From: Saxidomus purpurata
Lineage: Eukaryota > Mollusca > Bivalvia > Venerida > Veneridae
Direction: 5' to 3'
Assembly (NCBI GenBank): GCA_022818135.1
Contig: JAFMSR010000010.1
Coordinates: forward strand, 35,851,982 to 35,915,981
Length of the DNA: 64,000 bases
The notes beneath the pieces are model-generated. The model saw only the letters and a program-made list of their open reading frames with translations, made no database searches and had not been told where the DNA came from. Position numbers and translations under genes: made by a program. This document shows, piece after piece, positions 43,111 to 55,905 of the stretch (the first letter of the stretch is position 1; each line of letters starts with the position of its first letter).

Positions 43111-44875
43111 AATGCTACATGCCAAATATCTAAGCTCTAGGCCTTGTGGTTTCAGAGAAGAAGATTTTTTAAGTTTTTCCTTTTAAACTGACATTATGCA
43201 CATTTTTCAAAAGTAAAATTCCAGCTGAAATAGGGTAGAGCAAGTGATAACTTTTAACCCAATACAACAAACTTTTCCTGCTACCAGTATGAAATAATAA
43301 CTTTCAAAATATTACTTTTCATATTTTGACTAGGAGATTCAATTTAAGAAAGAAACAAATGCATGCAGGAGTAGCTTCCCTTCCACTGCCGAGCAACACT
43401 AATAACACAAGGGAGATCACTGCCAAGGAAGGAATTATTATTTCATTTGTCCATTTTTTCAATTTCTAAAGCACCAACTTCAAATATTAATGCGGCATTA
43501 TCATTAGTTTAACACATTTAAATGCACAGCAACCAAACGTACACTATATGCAGTAAGATGAGCATAATGTCACTTTAAAGTCAATTTTGATCCCAGGGGC
43601 ATCATTTGAACACGTCCACTAGGCAATGCTACATGCCAAATATCTAAGCTCTAGGCCTTGTGGTTTCAGAGAAGATTTTTTAAGTTTTTCCTATATTAGC
43701 CTATGTAAAACTAAGTGACCCCCGTGCGGGGTCAATTTTGATCCCCGGGGCACAATTTGAACAATCTTGGTAGACGTCCACTAGCCAATGCTACATGCCA
43801 AATATCTAAGCTCTAGGCCTTGTCAATTACTTTTAAGCAACATTTAAATTTAATGACAATTTTTACTTTCTGTATATTCTGTTAGAGATTTATTTAATGA
43901 ACAAAAAGACCCATTACATAGAGTTAGATCCCTATCAGAAATTTAAGTTTCATTAACTTTTATAAAATTTTGTTATTACTCCCCTTTAATATGAAAGTAT
44001 TTAAAACGTTGAGTATTTCTTTTTTATTTCAATATAATTTCTACTTTTACATTTGAATTGGATAGACATACAAGTATTAACATTCTGAGCCAAAATGCAA
44101 GTTTTAAACCTACGTGTAGCATCTGAATTCACTTATTTCCAATTTATATTGGGTGCGCACCCAAAATAGGTAAAGGGAGGTAAAAATATCTTTTCAAACT
44201 TGAATTTCTAATGAATTCCATCTAAATATATAATTTTTAATGCAAATATTTCACAAATATAACACAATAGGTCTTATATTTATATCCTTCCTTAGGCAAA
44301 GTATGTATATCAAATTTTTACTTATGAAAAATTAACTCTATCTTGGTTGGGCAACCAGGATAGGGAAATCAACCTCCAGTGTAAATCTTACTTGAATTCA
44401 GCGCTAAGTGAATATAAATGAGTGTAAATGATCAGACGTTAAAGTTTCAAACAAATCTGTTAGATGGCCAAATTCTAATTATGCACCTTTAAGGTTATAG
44501 AGTAGAAGATTTTTGAAGTTTTTTCCTATATAAGCCTATGCAAAACTAAGTGACCAACCGCGCAGGGTCAATTTTGACCCGGGGGTTATAATTTGAACAA
44601 TATTGGTATAGGTCCACTAGACAATGCTACATGCCAAATATCTAAGCTCTAGGCCTTGTGGTTTCAGAGAAGAAGATTTTCCTATTTGTTGACATAGCAA
44701 CCAGTGTTCTGCTTTGAACAATTTTGGTAGAACTTCATGCAAGAAACATCCATGCGTAGTTTCATCAACATTGGCCTAGTGGTTTCAGAGATGTCATTTG
44801 AATCAAAATGTTGACGGACGGCGGACAATCATACATCAGAAAAGCTAACCCTGGGGAAGCAAGGTGAGCTAAAAA
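43095..44875 (-). mobile_element. Composite of GGTGAGCTA-family element, minus strand
   Basis: Four modules carry CAATGCTACATGCCAAATAT and CTAAGCTCTAGGCCTTG (near 43,110, 43,620, 43,785 and 44,620). The terminal part near 44,813-44,875 has TTGACGGACGGCGGACAATC and AAGGTGAGCTA, the reverse complement of the start of the 27,448 element. Unrelated AT-rich inserts lie at about 43,190-43,590 and 43,850-44,480. Confidence 0.6.
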
Positions 44876-45060
44876 TGTGAGACTGACAAGATCATTTGGA
44901 AAATTCAGCTGGGTGGAGTTACTAGATAATGATTCTGCGCCTGCCGATTAAGGCATTATATACCTTAGCCCTACCACTTACCTACCGTCTTCTCTCTGAT
45001 ATTAAGAGACACGTTAGTGCCAAATTCACTTCTTGGGCAAAACTAAGAAATAAAGAAGCG

Positions 45061-45278
45061 GAACCTCAATGGCTCACTGATAACGCGGTCACCTAAAGAT
45101 CGGAGAGTCCCGGGTTCAATCCAGACATGTGCCACGGTGGTTGTGCCCTTAGGAAAGACACATACGTTTTGTATATAACTCTACATTGCTTCTTTCTCTC
45201 TTTGGGCTTGATTTCTTCAGGAATGAGAGCGATTAGTCTAAGTTGTAAGAACTTGTTTCGCAATCGGGAATAAACAAG
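45061..45278 (+). mobile_element. SINE (type A), plus strand
   Basis: Head with B-box GGTTCAATCC (45,112-45,121) and a degraded A-box (CAATGGCTCACTG region). Body GGGCTTGATTTCTTC and tail GTTTCGCAATCGGGAATAAA match 20,175-20,409. Confidence 0.7.
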
Positions 45279-45490
45279 CAAATTCGTTAAATTAATATCC
45301 CCCGCCAAATGAAGTAAATAACTGAAAATGAAACAACTGGAAAGTGTACAGGTATGTTTCCAAAAAAAAAAAATTAAAATATGGGGTTTTATCACTTAGG
45401 TGTATTTATTTTATTTATGTTACAGTCATAAAGAACTTAATCGTTGTGAGTTAAATCAAATCGGTACTACTAGTTTCAGACAACAAGAAT

Positions 45491-45705
45491 TCTTATGGCT
45501 ATATTCAGAAACGTTCCTCGACTCGAACTCGAACAGATAATTACCTTTAATCGGCTAACGGTCGATGCATTTCCTCCAATGAGGAGCGATTGGTATTCAT
45601 AATCGTAAGGAAAGGTCGCGTAACCTCGAGTAAGGACAGATTTTTCGAGGAGCGAAAGCGGTTCCTCGAGCTGCACTCAAGGTGTCATTTTGAATATGAC
45701 TCCAG
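45491..45705. mobile_element. Possible MITE with TATTCA/TGAATA ends
   Basis: The left side has CTATATTCAGAAACGTTCCTCG. The right side, read in reverse complement, has CATATTCAAAATGACACC and GCTCGAGGAAC. The inverted match is imperfect. No target duplication is identified. Confidence 0.3.
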
Positions 45706-46369
45706 TGAGAAATGAACGAATTGCAGGAAACAGATGAAGTTGTATGGGTATAGTATGCCATTGATAGTTTTAAGGGACAATGGTAACCCCTTAGATGATT
45801 TTAATGATGTGGAATTCTTCTTAAAATATTATACTAGTACTTAAAAAACGTAATTAATCTCAGTGGGCAATAAAACATATTTTATTAGCAAAAAGACACC
45901 CTGAATAAATTGCGCAGACTCGTCCTAGAAAGTGGGACAGTTATGGTGCCAGGAGACACAATCATCTATTTACGCTTCAAATGGACAAGACAAACAAATA
46001 GGCGTAGGAATTGGGGTTGAGTTGGTTTTCACCCCGCTTCCCGAATCGACCAAGATACTATATTTTAACATCTTGATTTGATTGGGGCCTCATCTCTGAA
46101 GGATAATTCTATTTTCAGCATCTCAGTTGTTTAATAAAATCAGTACTATTAGTTTCAGAAAACAAAAGAATGTTTCTAAATATAATATGTAAGAAAAGCG
46201 TTGCACCCCCTTGAGGGGCCTCATTTCTAAAAAGATCGGGAAGTGTAGGAGGCGGATATCAGAAAGAGATTAAATTATCTGAGCAAATTACAATTTAATC
46301 TTGATAACTGGTTTCAAGGATATATGATTTTAATTTTTTTATTTTAAATATAAAAGAAAATAACAATTA
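45706..46369. other. No recognised feature
   Basis: AT-rich. A phrase AGTACTA(C/T)TAGTTTCAGA recurs at about 45,461-45,480 and 46,142-46,160. No gene is seen. Confidence 0.4.
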
Positions 46370-46560
46370 AAGGACAATAACTCTGGAGATACTTGTCCAA
46401 TCTTGACAAAAGCAGTGTGTGCGCCGCGGCATTATGCTATTGTACACTAATCTTAAGTTTCATTTAGTTCTATCCATTGGTTCTTGAGTCAAAGTCCGGA
46501 CGGACGGACAGACGGACGAAGCCAAAACAATATTCCTCCGCCATTGGCCTTGGACAAAAA
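46370..46560 (+). mobile_element. Dispersed repeat fragment with GGACGGAC run
   Basis: The phrase AGGACAATAACTCTGGAGAT, then GTTCTTGAGTCAAAGTCC and GGACGGACGGACAGACGGAC, is of a kind repeated in many bivalve intergenic sequences. It is short and non-coding. Confidence 0.5.
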
Positions 46561-47689
46561 TAAACTAGTATAAAACAAGAAATTAATTAAGAGATTAGTA
46601 AGAAAGCTATAACGCGAACATATATTCTACTCCTGCAACGCGACTACCGATATTTGCTTCTGTAGTGTTAATTATAAATTTTACAAAAGTGGGGAAAAAC
46701 AAGGTAACTGTTGCATCAGCACTTCTTGAAAAAATAATTTTACGCGCATATCAGGGGATTCCACATGAATAATAAATTTTAACTTATCCCTTGCCCTGTT
46801 GGCGGCAAAATATTTTGTCTTTGCGACCAGTGCATGTCATGACCAGCCTGTTTAATTCCTTATTATATTCGTTTTCTCAAGGTCCACCCCTATAAGCAAT
46901 CAATGATCTGGTCCGAAATAAAAAATTGAAAAGTCAATTTTAGAAATTTAGCGGGATAAGGCTTGTAAAGTAACCTAATTACAGTTGTAATGTTAGAATT
47001 CCTGTCAAGGTCCAGACTTTGAGACTTACTGAGTACATGAATGTAGGTAGCCTGCGGTCGGACTCTGGGTCAGTGAAAATATCTTTAAATTGTTATTTGT
47101 ATGCATTAATTTATTCAAATTGGATGGATATATGTACCAAGTTTGATTCTTCTGACAACAAAGTATATTCATGATGTCGAATTTTTAATTAATAAAAATC
47201 CAAAGCAATGTTAATCATTAAATATGAAGAGACCGAACGATGTCATTTTCATTTTTCTCATAATTTCTTTATTTCACTTGATTAATGCATCTCGAATTAA
47301 GGCTGCTTTCAACATAATGTACACCTGAGAAAATTAAATAATGAAGATACATGTATGACGAAAACTCCCCAAATGACGCTACGTATGTTAAAACGGACAA
47401 CTTGAAACACAGAAAAGGAATTCTATTTTGTTCAACCACATCTCGCCTTAATAAATTCATATTTTTCTGTCCACTTATTTACATCTCTCTAAGTGGCAAC
47501 GGAATGGAAACATAAAATATCTGAAGCAACACCCACATCCCACAAAGCGGCTGTGTGAACAGACTGACGGACAAACAGAACAGAACAAATTTATAGTCAA
47601 AAAAGCGGTCTGCGTCCCGTAAGAGTACTGAAATATCGGCGGGTAATACTATAAATTTCAACACAATGCTGGATATCAGGCAAGAAAAG
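46561..47689. other. Mostly unassigned; a duplication-family fragment
   Basis: Near 46,795-46,850 a phrase CCCTGTTGGCGGCAAAATAT with GACCAGTGCATGTCATGACC is a degraded module of the duplication family. A few short phrases near 47,020-47,190 recall 18,550-18,740 (TGTCGAATTTTTAATTAATA-like). No gene is recognised. Confidence 0.4.
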
Positions 47690-48192
47690 GACACTAATAA
47701 CTCTACCAAATTCTGTCACAAAAGCTCAATGAAGTATTTTATGCTTTTCTGAAGGTCAAAGGAATTGCTTTTAAATATCGATCGTCTAAAAAGTACATTT
47801 TACTGTGACGGCCTTTTAGTTTAAGCCCGTTTGGTTAACATGTTCTTGCAACTCAAATTAACTACACTCGATGACTGATTCCTGGTGTTCTAGCCAGTAC
47901 TCGCGTCGAAAAAAAAAAAATGGGGGTCGTGGTCAAATGCCGATGCCTGCAGTCGACCCACTACTCCAACGCTCTACCCCTTAACCACGACGCCTCCCTC
48001 TTGTGGGATTCGATAGCTCAGCGGAATGATGCCATTCGTTCGTGCATCAGTTCATCCAGCTATTGATGAAAACTTCGTTTCCTTCCTAAAATCTGGACCG
48101 AGTGTTCTGGAGCGATTCAGTAAGCTACGAAGTTTTCTCCGTAATCAAAGTAAATTTTGAAGAATAGATTCGTGTACAATAAACTCCGTATA

Positions 48193-48354
48193 CAGTAAAC
48201 TCCGTATATAACGTCTTCGGATATAACGAAAATCCGGATATAAGGAACAAATTTTATTTTATATGAAAGAGTTAATATAGGGATATCACAAACTCTGTAT
48301 ATAAGGAACATATTTAAATATCCCCAAGGAGTTCGTTATAAACAGAGTTTACAG
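48193..48354. mobile_element. Pogo/Tigger-like MITE, copy 5
   Basis: CAGTAAACTCC at 48,193 after TA, and AGAGTTTACAG before TA at 48,355-48,356. It is the positional equivalent of the MITE at 506-690, with a deletion in the middle (the CTCTGCCC stretch is missing). Confidence 0.75.
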
Positions 48355-49824
48355 TAAACTAAAACTTCACTTACTTTACATTAGTAGGATGCGTGCTGCT
48401 TGCAAAGTCAGAATGCTTAGTTTCGTCAGGTATTCTTCTTCTCTCTCACACGTCCCACGAAGTAGAGTACAAGCGCTAGGTGAAATATCCGCGCATGGGT
48501 ACTATGACGAGACAGCTACAATATGACATGAAGAATAGAGTGCTATTAACGTTCTGGAAGAAAATGTGTGTGAAAATGTATGATACATGTAATGTATAAC
48601 GGCCATTTGCTTCTGGAAATTACTGAAAACCAGCACGAAATATTTTATCATTTCATTCTAACTCAACGCTTAATATGTAACTGGTCACTACCGTGTCAAG
48701 CCAGTCTTATAACAAGACGACGTGGCCGGAACACAAGGATTGGTTTGAACCCACAGCTTATGGAATGACTGACCGACACCTTAACCTCTAAATCATCTCT
48801 CCGATATGTAAATATCGAATCTACAATAACATGAACGTTTTACCATTGATACCCCTTTTACATGTACAAATAAATGTTGAGGTCACAAACGTTCGGTGTA
48901 TGATGACAACCATATAAGCTGATATCTTATTATATATATGCACATATAAAAAAAAAAATTTTATCTGTAAGCACACATATTACAATACGCCCTTTTAACT
49001 CTTCAAAATTATTTATTTCATTATCCTTGTAAATAACTCCTCAATTTAACTGGCTTCAAAATCCATCAACGTCCAAATACAATTTGTATACAGGCGCAGA
49101 AAAGTTATAATGTAATTAACTTAACCTTAACTTACTTAAGTAACGTCATTCATCTTCCGTCAATACCAGTGTAGGTCATGGCCAATATGAACATCCGTGT
49201 TGTTAGAAGCAGTCAGCTGATTCAGAATCAGTACCATGGTCCTGTTGTAAGATTTTCAGGCGAATACCATTTTAATTTAAATTACAGTGCGATCTTTTCA
49301 TTCTGGGCAGTATTTCATTTCATAAGCCTGTTTATTTCATTAGCCTTGTACACAAATGACTTGAAATACAAATTTTTACAGACAGTCAGATGAAAATGTA
49401 TAAAAAAAGTCGAACCTGCAGACCGTACATAATTTATAATGGTAGTCATTTTACCTTACATTAAAAGTACAGTATATCCTTAGCTTAGTTGACCTGCTGG
49501 TCTGCTTAATAAACAAACTACAAATCATGATGTATCTATGACACAAACTACTCATAACGGTACTGAGTATATTATATCTGTTCTTGAGTACATTTAAAAG
49601 AAAAAAACTAAATATTTTTAAAGTCCCATGATCACGTTAGATTTACTCATATAAGATAGGCAATTTACTGATAGAATGATGATAGAACAATGTTCTGATC
49701 TGTTCAATTTGCACTAAAATTGATGTTGCTGTATCTGCTTCACTTCCCTACGAAAAGGTATTGTTGGAAAGCATTTCTTTCATTTCGCAATATTATCATA
49801 CCTGTCGTGCCTTTTGGCTTCAAT

Positions 49825-50150
49825 GGTAGCCGGGGACGCCCTCCCACCAGACGGCTTTTCGCCGGCCAATATGCTCGCCTCATCACCCCCGTCAGACAAG
49901 GGATCCACGGCGTGTTCAGACTGACATCTCTACGTTAGTCCGACAACACGAGCTAGTAGCGGAGCTGCCTAGGTCCTCCCCGACCCGCACATTGCACGGA
50001 CGACAAGAGGAACCCAACGCTTTCGCCTTTTCACCCGCGTGCCTCGCAGTTGCAGAGAACAGCATCCACACTAAGCGTGTAACCTCGCTTACAGGGAAAG
50101 ATCCGCGTGAGAACTGGCCGGTGGCCACCTGGAGGGTATGAACAGTGTTA
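49825..50150. other. GC-rich conserved block, copy B
   Basis: Counterpart of 3,470-3,790. The core around 49,940-50,050 (CGACAACACGAGCTAG to GCAGTTGCAGAGA) is almost unchanged. A 102-codon minus-strand frame at 49,916-50,224 crosses it but has no known motif and is not intact at the other copy. Confidence 0.45.
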
Positions 50151-50449
50151 GAAAGCTTTGCCATCGGCGATTCAAACAGATACTTTCTATTTAAAAAGCA
50201 AAGTTGGGAATGGTTCTTGTACAAATAACGACCAAGTTCGCCGATAGGTCATCTTTCTTTGAAATGCAGGTGTTAAAAAATAATTTTAATATCCAAAGTG
50301 ATCAAGGAACTTTAATGATAATTATCTCTAGGTATTATAATACCTATAAATGCATGCATTTTATTTAAATTGTTGATCTATCTCGAGTATTCATAGGCAG
50401 ATATTTAATTTTGCGTCATCATAATTATTAACAAACTACAAAAAGGAGA

Positions 50450-52560
50450 AAACTAACCTGCTGGCGACAAGTGAGTCTGCTTTCTCGACCAGTATTGATC
50501 ATGATCAACTTACACACCTGTATCGTAAGCTAGCAATCGTCTCAATAAGCATCATCATACTGTTGTTAGTAACGCAAATATATATTTTATACCTGTATAA
50601 TAGTTACGTCTTTTAGATTCGATGCAAAATGAAACGCGAGTCTCCTTTCTCGACAAGTGTAGATCACGACCACCTTCCACATCTGTGTCGTCAGGGGAAA
50701 TCTGCTGATTAAACGAACATTATGTACCTTTAACCTTGCATTATTATTAAGACAGCATGTCATTTTCATTTTAAAAATGGTTAAATTGGTTTTTCTTGCC
50801 ATTAATATCAAATACAATCAGAACTAAATACTATTTAATACCAAATCTGAATAGATATGTCTTTACTGGCAAACTTGTCGCCAGCCAAGAATATACCAAC
50901 ATTGATCATTTAACATTTACTCTGCTTGCAACAAGTGTGTCTGCCGATGTAAGCCATGTGAGTGTTTATCAACCTCCTGTTGGTGAGTCTGATTTTGCCA
51001 GCACTGTAGATCATGATCAGCTTCACTATCTCATCATGGAACAGTTGCTCTGCCGACGAGAAGTAAGTCTGCGCATATCATAATCAGCCTATAAAATCAA
51101 TTTGAAATAATTATCTGTAAGTATTTCTGTGGCGACAAATTAATGACCTTGACATCGTTTCGAATGTAGACCATAATCAGGCTTGCACATCTTCTACGTA
51201 CCAGGACAATAGGCTGATTCAATACCATCATACTGTTGTTAGTGATGCAAAACGAATACTCTGTACCTGTAAACATTTTCTTTTTAGTATAATAATGTCA
51301 AGAATAAACTATATATTTACAGAATGTCCGATTAAAATGTTGATACAGCCAAACATAAAGTTAGCCAACAATATCACAAAAGTGGTCATCCAACAATTAT
51401 CCTGTTGGCTGCAAGTAAATCTGCCTTTACGACCAATGTGAACTACAACCATTCAAAAACAATCGATGTAAAACAGGTTTTAACTACCCCGTATAACAAA
51501 AGTGGTCATCCAACAGGTACCCTGCTGGTGGCAAGTGATTCTGTCTTTATGATCAACGGTAACAGCACTTCATGTAAAATAATTTTCCACTACACCGCCG
51601 GTGACAAGAAAGTCTGTCTTTTCAACCTGTGTACTTCAAAATCAGTATACATATATACAATCAATGTAAAATAAATTTGTATATACAAAGTATTGATATG
51701 CCGTCAAATGACCATGACTTCGTTTCCAGTGTAGACTGCATTTGTATTTTACAGAATGTAACATGTAGACAAATCCAATATCACAAAAGTGGTCATCCAA
51801 CATTTACCCTGTTGGCTGCAGGTCATTCTGCCTTTACGACCAATGTGAACTACAGCCATCCAAGTACAATCGATGTGAAACAGGCATGTTAAAACTACAT
51901 GTACTCTGTATACAGTCAAAAATATCACAAAAGTGGTCATCCAACAATTATTCTGTTGGCTGCAAGTTATTCTGCCTTTACGACCATTGTGAACCACAAC
52001 CATCTGACACATTCATTATAAAGTAAATGATTTTTAATCACCCTGTCGGTGACTTTCGTGTATATCATAATCAGTCTATACAGTCAATGCTATATAGTCC
52101 GTGTAAGTGAGTCTGTGTTCATTACCAGTGTAGACTATGAGGAACTTCACATCCGTGTGATCAGGGGATAGTCAGTTGAATCAGCAACATAATTATGTAC
52201 CTGTAGACATGTTTATTTTATTTCAATTATTTAACTGCAGTATCACCTTTTCATTGTTACCAGTGTTTATTTTATATTTAGTGTCATAAATATTTATAAT
52301 TTAAATGTCTGATTAAAAATATGCTAACACAGTTATTACTAAACTTAACAAAAATGTCACCTAGCCTTAATTATGTTTTGTGCGAACATTATGCATACAA
52401 TTGATGTTGAATAAAATGTTTTAAAAACCCTTAATGTACAGTCAATGTGAAAAAGCGAAATTAAAACTAACTCACCAGCGGAAATTGAGTCTGCCTTCAC
52501 AACCAGTGTAGACTATGATCAGCTTGCACACCCGAGTCACCAGGGTACATTTGAGTGAAC
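50450..52560 (+). repeat. Array of degenerate TGTAGA-ATGATCA modules (copy B)
   Basis: Same order of modules as 4,085-6,260. Box positions include about 50,498, 50,655, 51,006, 51,166, 51,736, 52,130 and 52,510. The subtype with CACAAAAGTGGTCATCCAAC repeats at about 51,374, 51,497, 51,782 and 51,925. Confidence 0.6.
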
Positions 52561-52857
52561 CAGCATCACCGTTATGTTGTACTGAGCATCGCCATCACTC
52601 GTTTGTACAAACGAAATTCTGAACTGTAAACATACTCGTAAATCATTAACCAGCCAAAAAATATAACAAAAGTGTTCGTTGAACCTTTATACAACAAGTT
52701 TAAGGTGTAAGAAGCGCATACATACATTCCATTTGCTGTGACGCTTTGTGGATATAACCTTAGAGCTGTAACTTACCGATGGAACATTCTTTTTTCGAAA
52801 ATATATCTCTGTTTACATATAGATTCGATTTCAGACTCCTGATCTTTCTTCTTCTAT

Positions 52858-52930
52858 TTATTCCGCAGAAGCGCAATGGTAGCGCGTTTGCCTCAGGATT
52901 GGAGGGTCCCGGGTTCGATCCCAATCAGTG
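52858..52930 (+). mobile_element. tRNA-headed SINE
   Basis: A-box-like AAGCGCAATGG (52,869-52,879) and B-box GGTTCGATCCC (52,912-52,922). It is the positional equivalent of 6,403-6,475. Confidence 0.65.
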
Positions 52931-53177
52931 CATGCAACCAACCAAGAACATGAAAAAATTGTCTACTAGCTTTTACCCTTTTGGAGCTAAGTTATTTTTT
53001 ATTTTGGACCAGTGTGCAACCTAGTCAGTCCATACAATCGACGTAGAATATAAATGTCGGCCAGTGTGGTTTATTACAATTGTATCACCATGTACAAGCA
53101 ATGTGCAATAACTAAGTTCAAACTAACTCACCGGCGGAAATTGGGTCTGTCCTCAAAACCAATGCAGACAATGATCA

Positions 53178-53387
53178 AAGCTTGCACATTCGAATCGTCA
53201 GGAAGCTTGCACATCCGAATCGTCATGAAGCTTGCACATTCGAATCGTCAGGAAGCTTGCACATCCGAATCGTCAGGAAGCTTGCACATTCGAATCGTCA
53301 TGAAGCTTGCACATCCGAATCGTCAGGAAACTTGCACATTCGAATCGTCAGGAAGCTTGCACATCCGAATCGTCAGGAAGCTTGCAA
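53178..53387 (+). repeat. 25 bp minisatellite, about 8.4 copies
   Basis: Units AAGCTTGCACATCCGAATCG TCAGG start every 25 bases from 53,178 to 53,378. CACATT and CACATC variants alternate in the main, giving a 50 bp higher-order pattern. Because 25 is not a multiple of 3, all frames are cycled, and the long open frames here are repeat artefacts. Confidence 0.95.
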
Positions 53388-53512
53388 TTTCATGGCATCC
53401 TTTTTATCGCATGCATCATACAGTCACATGTGCAGTCAGCTAAAATATAACAGAAGTGTTCGTTGAGCCTTAATGCAGCTGGTGACAAGGAATTATGCCT
53501 TTCGGAAGTGTA

Positions 53513-53584
53513 CAGTAAACTCCGTATATAACGACTCCGGATATAACGAAAATTCGGATATAAGGAACAAATTTTCTCTGCCCG
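53513..53584. mobile_element. Pogo/Tigger-like MITE, truncated copy 6
   Basis: Starts TA-CAGTAAACTCC as at 6,841 but stops after CTCTGCCCGA and joins directly to sequence equivalent to 21,350. The breakpoint marks a deletion in copy B or an insertion boundary in copy A. Confidence 0.8.
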
Positions 53585-54553
53585 ATATATGTACATATAT
53601 TTAAGACTTCTACAATACAGTGATCGGTGAAACGGTAACATATAACGCTATTTAGCAATTTACTTTTAGTCTTCATGATATTCGGCAACATTTCTAGAGA
53701 GCAGCCAACTTGAAGTCATTAAAGCTTCTTTAATCTAAAAACGTATTTTTTAAAAACAAATACACGTTTGTATGGCGAATAATAGTGAATTGTTTCATTG
53801 ATCACTTTCATGTTGAATAATCGACCTCTAATAACGTTGGCTTAGGTGGAATGCGCCTCAAATTAAATTCTCGAATTTTCTTCTCACATTTGCACCATGT
53901 ATATTTCAGCATATTTCCGATTGCACACTTGTAGGGAATTTCTTTTTGTAATATATTGTAAACCTGTTCTTCAGTAGTACTTCAAACATAGCTACTGACG
54001 TCACTTTTTTACCAGCGCGCTTTCCTACACTGTCGGCAGGTTTTTAAGCTGTAGCGTTTTGCCTTTGTTATATATTTTCAACGTACTGATTTTATCTTAT
54101 ATCTTTCAATTAGAGCTACAAACTGATATAAAATTCGACGTAAAACGTTTGACGTTGTAACCGCTATGCACGGATTTGTGACGTCAAAATAGAAATAAAT
54201 GACTTCGAGTTTTGTTAAAATTTTAGCGTAAAATTAAATTTGTAAGAAATCGGCTCTATGAAAAAACGTTAAAGTTCAATGTGTTTTGTAAAAACTAAAG
54301 TAGTTTGTTATTAGTTGACATTGTAAAAATTAGGAGTCACCGACTTAAATATTTCGTAATATTACCAATGCGTACCCCTACCCCATGTCCAACATAAGCG
54401 TTTAAATGCAATTTTCACATGTGTCCTTTGATAAATGAAAATTTTATGCACAACTTGATACTTTGTCAGATAAAACATACTGTTTGTAACAAAATAGTAA
54501 TGATTTAAAGACATGAAATTAGCAGTATGTAAATAATGATTACGTATATACAT

Positions 54554-54601
54554 ACTGAAAAATAAAATATCTACTTCACTGAAAAATAAAATATCTACTT
54601 C
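54554..54601 (+). repeat. 24 bp tandem duplication
   Basis: ACTGAAAAATAAAATATCTA CTTC occurs twice in a row. Confidence 0.9.
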
Positions 54602-54684
54602 ATTTAATTTTAGTTATTTGCATCAATTGTCGCATAATCTTGTATGCCATAATAACTATAATATTGACGGAATCATCCTGGAAT

Positions 54685-54800
54685 AAGACCAGCTGTTGCA
54701 TAGACAGGAGGAATTAAACAGGTCCCGGTCGAATTCCACTGATGGTATTCGAACTGGCAACCTTCGAACGAGGTGTCCTCCGCTCTTCATCTATTCATCC
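54685..54800 (-). mobile_element. Possible tRNA-derived SINE fragment, minus strand
   Basis: The reverse complement contains AGTTCGAATAC (54,745-54,755), a B-box with two mismatches. An A-box is not clear. Confidence 0.35.
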
Positions 54801-55615
54801 ATGCACTATGACTGAAAGAGGTCATTGTTATCGTACGGAAAATCGAACAAAACTATGCATTTAGAAAAACTATCTGGAATTAAGTTAACACTATGTAGGG
54901 CGGCGCCGATGTGTAGAAATACCATCTGCAGTGTATAGTCATGTTTAATAATAGCGATTTTGATTGTCCGGGTGTTCGAAAATGCAGGTAAGAAAGAAAT
55001 GGTCCCTTCACTTTAATCTGGTCGTTTAAATTATCTTTTATATTTCATTATCATCACATGTTGCAAATCAGTTTTCCGTCACAAGCTTTATATGCAAAAA
55101 GTTCATATGTGTAGTGCTTAGGTTATAAATGTGAAAATGACGTACACAAAAAAATGAAAAGATAACCACATTACAGCGGTATAAACAGAAGGGAAAGACT
55201 GCTATCTATTAAAAATTAAGAAAACATTAACATTACACAATTTCAAAATAGAAATAGATATGGGTAGATATGTGGATTAGGATGAGACAGTTGACTTTAC
55301 TCCGTATTGGCCTATGTGACAGAAAAACAGAGTGTTATCCCAAGCAAGGAAACATGGGATGTGCCCTACGGTAATGCACCTAGCACAACACCAACACTCG
55401 TGCAGGCCCCATGATTATAAAACTTTTAGATAACTAGAGATTGAAGCAATTTTGAAAGCCATTTCAAATTCTTAAATGTATAATCACGGGGCCTGGAACC
55501 TTCTAAAAAACATAGTTTCGCAGTTGATTTATATTTATCTTCGGTGTTCGTGTTACGAATATGCACGTGGCAAGTCTGGTGACATCGTTAATTTTTTTAC
55601 ACAGATAAAACAAAT
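54801..55615. other. No recognised feature (IR-2 interior)
   Basis: AT-rich, with no gene recognised. An inverted pair, GCCCCATGATTATAAAACTT near 55,406 and TATAATCACGGGGCCTGG near 55,480, forms a short hairpin with an 80-base loop. Confidence 0.4.
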
Positions 55616-55621
55616 AGAAGG

Positions 55622-55905
55622 GATGGGTGCTGCGGTGAACGAGTGGTTACCGCTCCTGACTGCTAATCCGGAAGTCCCCGGTCCGAATCCCGGCCCGGCA
55701 TTAAAAATTACAGAAACACGTTTTAGTGTTTCCCACCCATCTAGAGATGAACTGGTCAGAAACATCGGTGCTATACGCCGGGCATGTAAAAGGAACAAGG
55801 TGTCTATTCGTAAAAGAGCTAGGGTCTGGTGCCCGGATTCCCTTGTATATGCATCTGTCTCTCTTCAACCAGCGCCTGTCAGGAGTATTGGCAAGTTTAC
55901 CCAAG
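55622..55905 (+). mobile_element. SINE (type D), near full length
   Basis: tRNA-like head with TGAACGAGTGG (55,636-55,646) and B-box GGTCCGAATCC (55,680-55,690, one change). The body has TTTTAGTGTTTCCCACCC, ATCTAGAGATGAACTGG, GTAAAAGAGCTAGGGTCTGG and CCCGGATTCCCTTGTA. It matches the minus-strand copy at 15,396-15,658 but keeps the whole head. The 175-codon open frame across it is an artefact. Confidence 0.75.

Larger units (their letters stand above)
47690..53835 (+). repeat. Segmental duplication, copy B
   Basis: Direct repeat of 1-6,912 followed by the counterpart of 21,350-21,581. It lacks the 1.0 kb ACAAGAGCTGTC insertion, giving the empty site at about 49,351, and lacks the whole 6,912-21,350 interval. 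It has an expanded 25 bp minisatellite at 53,178. It carries the same modules as copy A: SINE-like head (47,930-48,000), MITE (48,193), GC-rich block (49,825), module array (50,450-52,560) and tRNA-like head (52,858). Confidence 0.9.

Noticed and set aside
53178..53387. CRISPR-like array
   Set aside because: Units are contiguous 25 bp tandem repeats without unique spacers, in a eukaryotic context.
53054..53466. Overlapping frames of 129 and 94 codons
   Set aside because: They are produced by the 25 bp tandem repeat, which reads open in more than one frame.
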